Assembly: GCF_050003625.1 (NCBI RefSeq) | Contig: NC_134398.1 | Coordinates: forward strand, 205,207,313 to 205,271,312 | DNA length: 64,000 nucleotides | Direction: 5' to 3' | Source: Haematobia irritans | Lineage: Eukaryota > Arthropoda > Insecta > Diptera > Muscidae | Shown here: one piece after another, positions 10,748 to 22,303 of the stretch | Position numbering within the stretch: position 1 is the first letter of the stretch | Layout: each line of letters begins with the position of its first letter | Translations under genes and position numbers: made by a program | The notes under the pieces: generated by a model | The model's database searches: none | The model's input: only the letters and a program-made list of their open reading frames with translations | What the model was told of the DNA's origin: nothing

Positions 10748-11210
10748 ACCTAGTTTAACAGTTGCGTTTTTTATATATACATTTGGAATTTCATGAATTA
10801 ATTACTTGAAATACACTTATAAATCTGAATTAATAATTTTAAGCTTAACGTATCTATTAATATTAACATTGAATTTATTATTATTGGCAACGCTATAAGC
10901 AAAGAAAAGCTTTTATCTATTAGTACTATAAGCCTAGTTGTCTCGCTTCAACTTTCTTTTTAACTCCTTTTTTTAAATACTCTCTCTAATGGTCAATTGT
11001 CAGCTTACATTATTATACTCGGTCACTTTGAATTCTGTCCTCCAGCCGGTAAGCAGCTCAACACACCAATAAATTGTACATTACATGAAATCTGAAACCT
11101 GCCATTCTTTTCTTTTGTTCTTGTTTCTTTATTGGTATCTTTTACATTTTCCTGAGCTGAACTAAATTACATACAGTCCACTTGCAGAAGGTCGATCAGG
11201 AAATTGTACA
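10742..11210 (+). repeat. 3' LTR of the BEL element, 469 bp
   Basis: It starts TGTTAAACC and ends TTGTACA. The target duplication CTAGC follows immediately at 11211-11215. An AATAAA-type polyadenylation signal is visible near 11070. The first 171 bp match the 5' LTR remnant; the remainder has no second copy in the window, so the right end rests on the TG...CA ends and the TSD. Confidence 0.75.
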
Positions 11211-11215
11211 CTAGC

Positions 11216-12037
11216 CTTTAGATTTTTTTCTTCATGTGCTACCAAAGGCCAAAAAGTGGTGTTAATGACAGTTAACAGTTTAGTTAAAATTTTCTAAAAT
11301 TAACCAAAATGTTCCTTATATATTTAGTAGGTCGTGGTAAAATTCTGGCTCGATCTAGCGGTGTGCGTCAGTCCGTCCATTTATTGAAATCAAGCAAAAT
11401 TCTCAACGAAACAATCTATAAACTTGAAACTTCGTACAAGACGTTGCTATTGATGTAGTTCCTATGGTATGACAAATGGGCCACATCCGATCACTTTTAA
11501 ATATAGCCCCCATATACATATTTAATATACGGAGACTCTTGTAAGAGAAAATTTCAATCGATATGAACATCCTCTAACAACCATGCGAAAATTGGTCGAT
11601 ATCCGTCCATAATTATAATTATGGGGCTATATAATTATAATTATATAGCCCCCATGTAAACCGATCCTCAGCTTTGATTTCGGGGAGAAGCAAATCTCAT
11701 CCGATCCTATTGAAATTTGGTACGTGGTGTCAGTATATGCTTTCAATTAATGATGCAAAAATAGACCCATATCAATCCATAAATATGTATAGCCCATATA
11801 AACCGACCTCAAACCTCTTTTAGATTTCAAGGAATATTGTTTGTATAATTTCAAAACAGAGTCTTAAATTTCTGTTAAAGCGGTATATCTTTTTACGACA
11901 TAAAATTATCGGAATATATATTGACTATATCCAAATATGGGTCTCTATATACTAAATGTTGCAGAGTTCTTTATGAACCTAAAATACCTCAAGATTCCAA
12001 ATTTCATACCAATAGGATGAAAATTGCGGCTTCCATG
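11216..12037 (+). repeat. Degenerate hairpin-element units
   Basis: It contains a TCGATCTAGC motif followed by a decayed GTCC microsatellite (11350-11385). ATAGCCCCCATA and GAAATTTGGTACG motifs of the ~153-bp unit follow. A perfect 30-bp palindrome sits at 11623-11652. The right part changes to minus-oriented units. No gene is present. Confidence 0.5.
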
Positions 12038-12180
12038 CACGGTTGCTACAGTTGGTACAATTCTACCAAAAATGGTAGACTTTTTAATATTTGGAATATT
12101 GGTAGAATTCTTGATGTTTTGGTAGATTTTGCAAAACATACCTTTCCCATTCAGAGGTACTTAAACTTTCTATATAAATA

Positions 12181-13664
12181 GAATGTTGATTGAAGTTTCT
12201 ATAGATATAAAATTTTGAGAAAATTTTCTATGGAAATAAAATTTTGAGAATTTTTTCTGTAGAAATAAAACTTTGAGAAAATTTCCTTGAAAAATAAAAT
12301 TTTGAGGACATTTTGTATAGAAATAAAATTTTGACAAAATTTTCTTTAGAAATAAAATTTTCTATAAAAATACACTTTTCAAAAAATTTTCTAAACAAAT
12401 AAAATTTTCACAAATTTTCTATAGTAATAAAATGTTCACAACATTTTCTATAGAAATAAATGTAAAAAAACTATCGAAATAAAATTTTGGAGAAAAATTT
12501 TCTGTAGAAATAAAATTTCGAGACATTTTTCTATAGAAATAAAATTGTTGAGAAAAAATTTCTATAGAATTATAATTTTGAAAAATTTTTTTATGGAAAT
12601 AAAATATTGAGAAATTTTTCTATAGAAACACGTTTTTCCGAAAATTCTCTGTATATAAAATTTTGAGAACGTTTTCTATAGAAATAAAACTTTGAGAAAA
12701 TTTCCTTGAAAAAAAAAAAATTTCGAGAAAATTTTCTATAGAAATAAAATTTTGAAAAAATTTTCTTTTAAATAAAATATTGAAAAGAAAAATCTATAGA
12801 AATAAAATGTTCTATAGAAATACACTCTACAAAAAATGTTCTATACAAATAAAATTTTCTGTAGAAATACAATTTTCACAAATTTTCTATAGTAATAAAA
12901 TTTTCAAAAAAAATGTCTATAGAAATATAATTAAAAAAAAAAACTATAGAAATAACATTTTTGAGAAAAATTTTTGTATAGAAATAAAACTTAGAGAAAA
13001 ATTTTCTGTCGACATAAAATTTTTGAGAAAAATTTTCTGTCGAAATAAAATTTTTGAGAAAAATTTTCTATAGAAATACATTTTGCGAAAAAATTTTCTA
13101 TAGAAATACAATTTTGAGAAAATTTGCTATGGAAATAAAATTTTGAGAAATTTTTCTATAGAAACACGATTTTCACAAAATTTTCCGTAGAAATAAAATT
13201 TTGAGAACGTTTTCTATAGAAATAAAACTTTAAGAAAATTTCTTTGAAAATAAAATTTCGAGAACATTTTCTATAGAAATAAAATTATGAAAAAATTTTC
13301 TTTTAAATAAAATTTTGAAAAGAAAAATCTATTGAAGTAAAATTTTCTATAGAAATACACCCTACAAAAAATTTTCTATACAAATAAAATTTTCTGTAGA
13401 AATAAAATTTTCACAAATTTTCTATAGTAATAAAATTTTAAAAAAATGTTTATAGAAATATAATTAAAAAAAAACTATAGAAATAACATTTTTGAGAAAA
13501 ATTTTCTTAAAAAATAAAATTTTGAGAAAATTTTCTATGGAAATAAAATTTTGAGAAATTTTTCTATAGAATTACAATTTTCAGTAAATTTTCTGTAGAA
13601 ATAAAATTTTGAAAAAATTTTCTTTCAAATAAAATTTTGAAGAAAACATATTCTATAGAAATAA
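12181..13664 (+). repeat. m29 minisatellite array, first part
   Basis: These are tandem, diverged copies of a 29-bp AT-rich unit with core CTATAGAAATAAAATTTT followed by a GA(C/G)AAAATTTT segment. The period is not perfectly regular here. Short open frames inside are by-products of the repeat. Confidence 0.85.
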
Positions 13665-14015
13665 GATAGGTTAGGTTAGGTGGCAGCCCGATGTATCAGG
13701 CTCACTTAGACTATTCAGTCCATTGTGATACCATATTGGTGAACTTCTCCCTTATCAATGAGCGATGCCCGATTCCATGTTAAGCTCAATGACATGGGAC
13801 CTCCTTTTTATTGCCGAATCCGAACGCCGTTCCACATTGCAGTGAAACCACTTAGAGAAGCTTTGAAACCCTCAGAAGGGTCACCAGCATTACTGAGGTG
13901 GGATAATATAATCCATCGCTGAAAAACTTTTTGGTGTTTGGTCGAAGCAGGAATCGAACCCACGACCTTGTGTATGCAAGGTGGACATGCTAACCATTGC
14001 ACCACGGTGGCTCCC
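13665..14015 (-). mobile_element. tRNA-derived SINE, 351 bp, full length
   Basis: Read on the minus strand, the head carries a pol III A box (TGGTTAGCATG at 13986-13996) and a B box (GGTTCGATTCC at 13950-13960) at tRNA-like spacing. A body common to the other copies follows, then a CCTAACCTAACCTATC tail. A perfect 10-bp target duplication, ATAGAAATAA, flanks it (13655-13664 and 14016-14025), as expected for LINE-driven retroposition. It landed inside the m29 array, so the array is older. No partner LINE can be assigned. Confidence 0.8.
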
Positions 14016-14560
14016 ATAGAAATAAAATAAATACACTCTTCAAAAAATTTTCTTTACAAATAAAATTTTCTCTAGAAATAAAATTTTGACAAAATTTTCA
14101 ATAGAAATAAAATTTTCAAAAAATTGTCTATAGAAATAAAATTTTCTATAGTAATAAAATTTTCACTAAATTTTTTATAAAAATATAATTTTAAAAAATT
14201 TCTATAGAATTATCATTTTTTTGAAAAACACCTTTAGAAATAAAATTTTGACAAAATTTTCTTTGAAATACAAGTAAAAAAAATCTATAGAAATACGCTT
14301 TAAAAAAAATTCTATACAAATAAAATTTTCTGTAGAAATAAAATGTTTACAAAATTTTCTATAGCAATATAGTTAAAAAAATCCTATAGAAATAACATTT
14401 TTTAAAAACCTCCTTTAGAAATACAATTTTGGTATAATTTTCTATAGAAATAAAATTATGAAAAAATTTTCTATAAAAATAAAATTTTGACAAAATTTTC
14501 TATAGAAATAAAATTTTGACAAAATTGTCTATAAATTCAAAATCTTCCAAAATGTTTAAT
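14016..14560 (+). repeat. m29 minisatellite array, second part
   Basis: This continues the 12181-13664 array on the far side of the SINE, with the same 29-bp core in the same orientation and more divergence toward the right end. Confidence 0.8.
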
Positions 14561-14774
14561 TTTCGTATTATTTCATACTATCAAAATACATTGCAAGTAA
14601 TGTCTAAAAATTTTTTCTCTAATAGCAGGGATCATTCAAAGAACAAGTTTTGTTCATACTAACCACAAAAGTGTGATCAAAAACCTTATAACAAAATTTT
14701 TTTAATTGGGTAGATATGTTGTAAAATTTTCTTCAAGCTTTGGTAGATTATGTTTCGCACGATTGGCAACCGTG

Positions 14775-15240
14775 TTTTCATGCCCTCAAGTAGTCAAATT
14801 GGGAGCGCGGACTATATGGGGGCTATAACAATCCGTGGACCGATGTAAACAAAATTTAGCACACCTGCATACGAGCTGAAAATACTTCTGGACTTCAAAT
14901 TTCAAGCTGATAGGATGAAAATTGCGGCTTATATTCTCTCGAGAAGTCAAGTCGGGGGGATCAGATTGTATGGGGGCTATATGAAACTTGGGCCAATATA
15001 TACCAAATTTAGCATAGCTTCAAACGAGTCGAAAATATATCTTAGCTTCAAATTTCAAAAAAATCGGTTTAAAATTGTGGCTTCTCATCGGTCTATTGGG
15101 GGCTGTATCAAAACATAGACTAATATGCATATAAAATATTTCGAAATTTCCAATTTCGTGAAAATCAGGTGAAACAATGCGGCTTCTATGCCCTCAAGAA
15201 ATAAAATTGGGAGAACGGTCTATATTGGGGCTATAAATCT
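14775..15240 (-). repeat. Minus-oriented hairpin-element units
   Basis: It has repeated GGGGGCTATA, CCAAATTTAGCA and GATGAAAATTGCGGCT motifs spaced roughly 150 bp apart. It is related to, but distinct from, the family A, B and C units. There is no head or tail. Confidence 0.5.
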
Positions 15241-15902
15241 CTCTTGTTTATTACTGTTGCACTAAGAATGTAAAATTTTATAAAAAAAAATATTATTACT
15301 TAAAAGTCTATTTTTTTAGAATTGTAGTTTAAAAGTAAACAAAAAAATATTTTGCATATATCTGCTACGAAGATTCGCATTTCCCTCATTTCAAATTGAA
15401 AATTTTATTAAAAATACCATCTCCTTCCGACAACGTTAGAAATGTTGTAATAAAGAGCTATGGTATGCTATGGCAGACGATAAACGATAAATTTTAATAT
15501 AAATATTCCTGATGATAACAAGAAGTTTGTTTAAGTGCTCATTTAAGCATAAAATGTATTACATTAAAAGCAATTAATCTTACCATAGTTTTATTCCATG
15601 CTTCATAGAGGATGGATGAGAAAAACGTGGATGTTCGCTTCTTCACAAAGAATTTAGGAAGATTTTGAGGAGAGTAGAGAGCATCTGCTATACGAAAATG
15701 CTTAACGAATCCCTGGCCAAATATGCAAAGGAATGCATGATAATTTGGCAATGGAAGGTAATAAAAATTTAGATGATAATGGGGGAAAAACACAAGCGTT
15801 ACATTCCTGATAAGAAAAATTGAGAAAATTGTTTTTTTTTTTACTATATTTAGCAGATACATTGAAGCAATCGAGTAGGAAGTTCAGGCAAACATCAGTA
15901 AA
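15241..15902. other. No gene seen
   Basis: This is AT-rich, apparently unique sequence. A 107-residue minus-strand frame (15539-15862) shows no recognisable domain and I do not call it a gene. Confidence 0.45.
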
Positions 15903-16756
15903 AACAAGTAAGGAAAGTCTAAAGTCGGGCGGGGCCGACTATATTATACCCTGCACCACTCTGTAGATCTAAATTTTCAATACCATATCACATCCGTCAA
16001 ATGTATTGGGGGCTATATATAAAGGTTTGTCCCAAATACATACATTTAAGTATCACTCGATCTGGACAGAATTTGATAGACTTCTACAAAATTTATAGAC
16101 TCAAAATTTAAGTCTGCTAATGCACTAGGATGGAACACAATGTTAGTAAAAAATATAGGAAACATATAAATCTGAAGCAATTTTAAGGAAACTTCGCAAA
16201 AATTTATTTATGATTTATCACTCGATATATATGTATTATAAGTTTAGGAAAATTAGAGTCATATTTATATCTAAATCAGAACCGATTTCAACCAAATTTA
16301 GCACGTATAGCAACAATGCTAATTCTACTCCCTGTGCAAAATTTCAACAAAATCGGAGTTAAAAATTGGCCTCTGTGGTCATATGAATGTAAATCGGGCG
16401 AAAGCTATATATGGGAGCTATATCTAAATCTGAACCGATTTCAACCAAATTTGGCACGCATAGCAACAATGCTAATTCTACTCCCTGTGCAAAATTTTAA
16501 CCAAATTGGAGTAAAACTCTGGCTTCTAGGGCCGTATAAGTGCATATCGGGCGAAAGATAAATTACTACCTAATCCCTTGGTTACAAAAATGTGTTCACG
16601 GACAGACGGACAGACGGACATGGCTATATCGACTCAGGAGCCCACCCTAAGTATTTTTGTCAAAGACACCATGTGTCTATCTCGTCTCCTTCTGGGTGTT
16701 GCAAACATATGCACTAACTTATAATACCCTGTTCCACAGTGTGGCGCAGGGTATAA
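15903..16756 (-). mobile_element. Family C hairpin element, internally deleted
   Basis: On the minus strand it has the CCTGCGCCACACTGTGG hairpin head at its right end, a GTCTGTCCGTC microsatellite near 16595-16620, about two and a half ~153-bp units, and the tail with CGGCCCCGCCCGACTTTAGA then ACTTGTTTT at its left end. The full-length copy at 44461-46478 is 2.0 kb, so this one has lost internal units. The architecture resembles DINE-1/Helentron-associated elements. Confidence 0.65.
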
Positions 16757-16940
16757 AAATAGGAGTACTTAAAGGCGGTGTTTTAATTTGTATTGTTGAG
16801 TTTAAAAAAGTAATTTCAACCACAAGAATTACAACATTTTGGAAAGTAGATTCAAATGGACAAATCAATGGTTGATTTTTAACAAGATATACTACAGGAA
16901 TTTTAATGAAACCTAGAAAAATTTACCTTTTCGTTGTCCA
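16757..16940. other. No gene seen
   Basis: This is a short AT-rich stretch between a family C element and an m29 region. It shows nothing recognisable. Confidence 0.4.
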
Positions 16941-16979
16941 AGTATCGTTGCACCCGTTGGTGGAGTTCTACAAAAATGG

Positions 16980-18800
16980 TAGATTTTTAACTGTTTGTAG
17001 TTTGGTAGAAATAAAATTTTCTATAGAAATAACATTTTAACAAAATTTTCTATATAAATAAAATTTTGGCAAAATTTTCCATAGAAGCACTCTCTTGACA
17101 AAATTTTGTATAGAAATAACATTTTTACAAAATTTTCTATAGAAATAAAATTTTGAACACATTTTCCACATAAATAAAATTTGGCAAAATTTTTCATAGA
17201 AGCAATCTTTTGACACAATTTTCTATATAAATAAAATTTTGACAAAATTTTCCAAAGAAGCTATCTCTTGAAAAAATTTTCTATAGAAATAAAATATTGA
17301 CCAAATTTTCTATAGAAATAAAATTATGATAAAATATTCTATAGAAATAAAGTTTTGACAAAATTTTCTATAGAAATAAAGTTTTGACAAAATTTTCTAT
17401 AGAAATAAAATTTTGACAAAATTTTCAACATAAATAAAACTTTGACAAAATTTTCTATAGAAATAAATTTTTGAAAAAATTTTCTATAGGAATAAAGTTT
17501 TGATAAATTTTCTATTGAAATAAAATTTTAACAAAATTTTCTATAGCAATAAAATGTTGACCAAATTTTCTATAGAAATAAAATTATGACAAAATTTAAT
17601 ATAGAAGTAAAATTTTGGAAAAAATTTCTATAATATTTGGACAAGATTTTCTATAGAAATAAAATTTGTGCAAGATTTTCTAAAGAAACAACATTTTGAC
17701 AAAATTTTCTATAGAAATAAAATTTTTACAACATTTTCTAAAAAAAGTAAAATTTTGATAAAATTTTCTATAGAAAAAAATTTAACAAAATTTTCTATAG
17801 AAAGAAAATTTTGACAAAATTTTCTATAGAAATAAAATTTTGACAATATTTTCTATAGAAATAAAATTTTAACCAAAATTTCTATAGAAGTAAAAGTTTT
17901 ACAAAAATTTCATTAAAAAAAATTGTGATATAATTTTCAGACAAAATTTCCTAAAAAAATAAAATTTTGACAAAAGTTTCTATAGAAATCAAATTTTGAC
18001 AAAATTTTTTATAGAAATAAAATGTTGACCAAATTTTCTATAGAATTAAAAATATGATAAAATTTACTATAGAAATAAAATTTTGACAAAATTTTCTATG
18101 GAAATAAATATTTGACCAAAGTTTCCATAGAAATAAAATTTTTACAAAATTTTCTATAGAAATAAAATTTTGACAATATTTTCTATATAAATAAAATTTT
18201 GATAAAATTTCCCATAGAAACAAAATTGTGACCAAAGTTTTTGTAGAAATAAAATTTTTACAAATTTAAAAAAAAAAAAAATTGTGATAAAATCTTCTAT
18301 AGAAATAACATTTTGACAAAATTTCTAAAGAAATAAAATTTTGACAAAATTTTCGATAGAAATCAAATTTTGACAAATTTTTTTATAGAAATAAAATTTG
18401 GACAAGATATTATATAGCAATATTATTTTGACAACATTTTCTATAGCAATAAAGTTTTGACAAAATTTTTTATAGAAATAAAATTTGGACACGATATTAT
18501 ATAGCAATAACATTGTGACAAAATTTTCTATAGCAATAGAATTTGACCAAATTTTCTAATAGAAATAAAAATTTGACAAAATTTGTTATAGCTATAAAAA
18601 TTGGACAAAATGTTCTATAAAAATAAAATCTGGACAATGTCTTCTTTAGAAAAAAATATTTCACAAAATTTTGACAAAATACAAATAATGTTTTGACAGT
18701 TTTTTTTTGTGAAATAAAATTTTGAAAAAATTTGGATACATTTTTTTAAAATAAAATTTTTAAAAAATTTTCTATAGCAATAAAATGTTGAGAAATAAAT
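16980..18800 (+). repeat. m29 minisatellite array, about 1.8 kb
   Basis: This is the longest uninterrupted array, with the CTATAGAAATAAAATTTT core at a 29-bp period and TTGACAAAA as the common second half. The left boundary near 16950-16995 (CCCGTTGGTGG ... AAAAATGGTAGATTTTT) resembles the left boundary at 12040-12075. Minus-strand frames of 60-75 residues here are repeat artefacts. Confidence 0.85.
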
Positions 18801-19130
18801 GTAAAGATGTTTGTATAAAGATTTATTTCGGCAAAAGCCGATTATCATAAATCTTTTTTAGAAAAGTTCAAGTGTGGCTTACTTCTTGTTTAGTGAACTG
18901 TCCGAATTTATTCTGATAATTGGTTGATACTTTTGCTGCAAGTAGAGGATGCTGATGAAGAATGTGGTAATTCCTAAACGTGCGTCCATCCAACCAACTT
19001 GCAGTCTATAGGGCTTTGTCCAAATAAATTTGACAAACATTCTTTTTTTTCTGTTGGTTAAGCTACACTTGTAGTTTAGTCAATGCATGGTTTTAAGCTG
19101 AAGTCAAAAACAAAAATAAATTAAATTTGG
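18801..19130. other. No gene seen
   Basis: This is unique-looking sequence separating m29 arrays, with no feature I can support. Confidence 0.4.
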
Positions 19131-19386
19131 ACAAAAATTTCTATAGAATTACAACTTTGACAATATTTTCTATATAAATAAAATTTTGACAACATTTTCT
19201 ATATAAATAAAATTTTGATTATTAATTTTGTTCGGTTGAGGTCATAGAAACAATCGATTATTGATTTGTTTTAATATTTATTTCCAATATTTCGGTTAGT
19301 GCCACTAACCATCTTCTGGGATTTTGTATCTACTTAAATACAAAAATTAAATTACTTTTAATGTTCACAAATCACAATATTATTTT

Positions 19387-19671
19387 AGATATAATATATT
19401 GAAAATAACTAACGTGAGTTCGTGTGATGCTGTTCGTTCTGCAAGTCACCGTACACTAAGCTTCGTTTGTGTCGATGCTTGTTTATGATGTGTCGATACA
19501 TTCTCGCGCATTCTTCCGTGTCTTTTTTGAAAGTTATTCTCTTGTCAGGAGCGAGATCTATTATATTAAGCATCTCAAGAGTGTATCTACGCCTATGATT
19601 GAGCTTAGGTGACTTGCAGAACGAACAGCATCACACGAACTCACGTTAGTTATTTTCAATATATTATATCT
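19387..19671. repeat. Perfect 64-bp inverted repeat with 157-nt loop
   Basis: The arm 19387-19450 is the exact reverse complement of 19608-19671 by my reading. A transcript in either direction could form a 64-bp perfect duplex. The insert (about 19216-19680) interrupts m29 sequence on both sides. A GGTTAGTGCCACTAACC palindrome lies nearby at about 19294-19310. I cannot assign a transposon family; a foldback element or the inverted ends of a Penelope-like element are possibilities. Confidence 0.8.
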
Positions 19672-19679
19672 TTAAAAAG

Positions 19680-19860
19680 AGAAACTTTTTTTAAATAAAG
19701 TTTTTCTTTTTAAAGAAATTTTGACAAAATTTGCCATAAAAAAAATTTTGACGATTTTTTTTTAATAAAGTTTTGAAAGCTTTTTTTGTTGAAGTAAAAT
19801 TTTGAAAAAAATTTTCTATAGAAATAAAATTTTGATAAAATTTCCTAACTCCCGAAGGAA
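19680..19860 (+). repeat. Short m29 segment
   Basis: A few diverged 29-bp units lie to the right of the inverted repeat, in the same orientation as the 16980-18800 array. Confidence 0.6.
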
Positions 19861-20039
19861 ATAAGGTATAGACTTGAACACTTTTAAGTACAGTCACCAT
19901 ATAAATCGAACAGCATTTTTGACTTTCGAATATCCTTGAAAGAGCAAATTTCATCCAAGCCAGTTAGAATTTAATACACGATCACTGTTACTACCAAAAT
20001 TTGAAGAAAAATTTATCACAAATCTAGCAAACAAATATT

Positions 20040-20290
20040 TCTATAGAAAATGTTGTCAACATATGTTTTCTATAGAAATTTTGTCAAAATTTTCTCAAAA
20101 TTTTATTTCTATAGAAAATTTTTTCAAATTTTTATTTCTATAGAAAATGTTCTCAAAATTTTATTTCTATAGGAACTTTTTTCCAAATTTTATTTCTATA
20201 GGAATTTTTTCCAAAATTTTATTTCTATGGGAAACGTTCTCAAATTTTATTTCTGTAGGAACTTTTTCCAAAATTTTATTTTTATAGAGA
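20040..20290 (-). repeat. m29 array in reverse orientation
   Basis: The units read AAAATTTTATTTCTATAG on the plus strand, opposite to the neighbouring arrays. The right boundary, ACCAACTGTGGCCACCGTG (20403-20421), is the inverse of the left-boundary type at 12038 and 16950. Confidence 0.75.
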
Positions 20291-20582
20291 TTTGAAGTTA
20301 CTCTTAGTTGGAGAGGAATGTTTCTAAAAATGTACCAAAACATCAAGAAATCTACCAATCTACCAAACAGAAAAAAAAATCTACTATTTTTGGTACAATT
20401 CTACCAACTGTGGCCACCGTGTACGCGATGCTAGTACAGGTCATCTACAACATATGCAAAAATTAGTTCCTAAGTATACATAGCCCCCATGTAAACCCAT
20501 TCCCAGGTTTTCCTTTCATGGCCTCTTGGAGAAGCAAATTTCATTCGATATCGTTGAAATTTGATATGTGATGTTAGCTTAA

Positions 20583-20893
20583 GATAGATTAGTATGGTGG
20601 CAGCCTGATATTTCTGGCTCACTTGTATTTCTCACTTCTATCTCACTACTGAGTGCTACCCGATTCTCTATTAATGAAAAGGGACCTCCTTTTAAAGCCG
20701 AGTCTGAACGACTTTCCCCATAGCACTGAAACCATTTAGTGATGTTTTGAAACACTCAGAAATGTCACCAGCATTACTGAGAGGGAATAATCCATCAGCT
20801 GAAAATCTTTTTTGTTGGCGTTTTGTTTAAAAATGGAGATGATCTTATGCATGGCAGGCGGACATGCTAACCATTGTTCCACGGTGGCTCTCG
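20583..20893 (-). mobile_element. tRNA-derived SINE, diverged copy
   Basis: It has the same body and head as 13665-14015. The A-box region (CATGCTAACCATTG on the plus strand, near 20865-20880) and GAGCCACCGTGG start are clear, but the B box is degraded. No clean target duplication is visible. Confidence 0.65.
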
Positions 20894-20899
20894 TGTGAC

Positions 20900-22303
20900 G
20901 CGATTTTAGTATATGCCGTCCAATATCATTTAATTCACATCTAATTTCTAGATAAAATTTTCTAGGCAATTTAAAGCTCCAGTTTAAATTTTCCTTGTTG
21001 GCTTTGTAATCCCATCTTGACTCTGTGGAATTTAATATAAATGTGTGTATATATTTATATATGTGCGTATATATATAGAAATTATCCTAGCTCCTTCTCT
21101 CCCGAAAATAGTGTATGGTGTTAAGTTAACTTTATATCAAAAAACAATAATTAGTTTTCTTCACTACACGCATTTACCTATTTAACCATAAAATACCAAA
21201 GTTTCTTTCCTTTCAATCCTACCTGCTGTCTTTCCCCAGACACACAGTGTCTTGGGAAAATGAAAAATTGTTTTACTCTTATGTATAGCAGCACTTACAT
21301 AGTTTCCACCTCAAGACAAGGTAGAATTTTAATTGAAAAAGTTTTTTAATGTAACACAACTTATCGTTTGCCTCATCATAGTCTTCCTTGCTGTGTCGGT
21401 GGTGTAGATAGTATCACCTTTCCAGTTTCCAAGTGTTTTTTTTTTTTGCGTTCAGTTAATATGCTCAGGTTTACGGTTTGGGTGGGGTTTTCTTTTTCAC
21501 CACAGTTTTGTTTTTGGCATGGTAAGTAACATCGATGTAGAGCCTTTCCCTTTCCCATTATACTCCTACATCACTATCTTTAGTCGAGTATTTTTGCGGA
21601 AGTAAACGAATTTCTTCCATACAAAATTACTTTTTAGCAGGAAAGTATTTTGGTTCCTTATGCCAAGCAGGAATTTTTTTCCCTCTATTTTTGGAGGAAC
21701 AAATTTTCATTAAATTGTTAAGTTGTTTGTTCTGGGTAACAAATTACCAACAACAAACCATTTAATTACAAATTCCATTGTTGGATAATGGTAATGGTTG
21801 GCTGTATGAGAATGTGATTCTATGTGACTCACGTTATGTGTTGGTGTGAGTGCATGTTTGTGTGTTCAAATGAGCCCTTGTTGATGAGACATTTGTCGAC
21901 GAATTGTAAACATCAGACGACAATCACTTACGATGCATACCACCATGTCTATTTTGCCTGTGACATATGTAGGTTATGACTTCCATTTCCGTTGTCTAGC
22001 TATATCATCCCCTTACCCAACTAACGGAGGGGGGTAGTAGTTGGCATAAGAGATTCAAACGGGAATTTAACCACTAGATGAAGTCAGTTTTATGTTTCAT
22101 TAAAATGAGTAACTTCGTGACAACAATGATTTTGTTGGCACAGCAATTTAAATTTGTACAACTAAACGAATATGTTGTTCAATTACAATTTTATTTCAAT
22201 GTAAAAGCGTGTGACATTTAATTCAAAATATCACTCATCAAGGTTTTTGAACTTTAAAGAGGAGTATGGAGTCGAATATGGAAATGACAATCAAGAATGA
22301 CAC
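20900..22303. other. 1.4 kb without gene or recognised repeat
   Basis: The sequence is unique-looking, with TG/TA dinucleotide patches (21040-21080 and 21830-21860). It may be host intergenic DNA. I see no supported ORF, splice pattern or RNA gene. Confidence 0.45.

Larger units (their letters stand above)
1801..11210 (+). mobile_element. BEL/Pao LTR retrotransposon, defective
   Basis: The element runs from TGTTAAACC at 1801 to TTGTACA at 11210. It is flanked by the 5-bp direct repeat CTAGC (1796-1800 and 11211-11215), as expected of retroviral-type integration. Inside are a Gag-Pol frame with a BEL-type domain order (Gag, zinc knuckles, aspartic protease, YVDD reverse transcriptase, RNase H, H2C2 integrase) and an additional 3' ORF. 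It is defective: the 5' LTR is recognisable for only 171 bp, about 2.6 kb of unexplained sequence precedes gag, and an in-frame TGA interrupts the reverse transcriptase. At 9.4 kb it is longer than I would expect for BEL, consistent with extra sequence in the leader. The element boundaries are inferred from the TSD and TG...CA ends. Confidence 0.85.
12038..14774. mobile_element. TIR-bounded unit filled with m29 minisatellite (hAT-like candidate)
   Basis: The left end reads CACGGTTGCTAC (12038-12049) and the right end GGCAACCGTG (14765-14774), so the termini are inverted repeats. The flanks, CTTCCATG and TTTTCATG, match at 6 of 8 positions. The undisturbed repeat elsewhere (near 15190) reads CTTCTATGCCC, so these look like an aged 8-bp target duplication. 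hAT transposons typically have short C-A-G-type ends with a GGTTGCC-like core and 8-bp duplications, which fits. No transposase is present; the interior is m29 array plus an inserted SINE. Confidence 0.5.

Noticed and set aside
13940..14015. tRNA gene from A and B boxes
   Set aside because: The boxes belong to a SINE head; an acceptor stem and a proper anticodon arm are not formed, and the body continues ~270 bp.
15539..15862. 107-codon minus-strand ORF
   Set aside because: Aromatic/Lys-rich translation of AT-rich DNA with no domain that I recognise.
16980..18800. CRISPR-like regular repeats
   Set aside because: The 29-bp units are contiguous without spacers, and the DNA is eukaryotic; it is a minisatellite.
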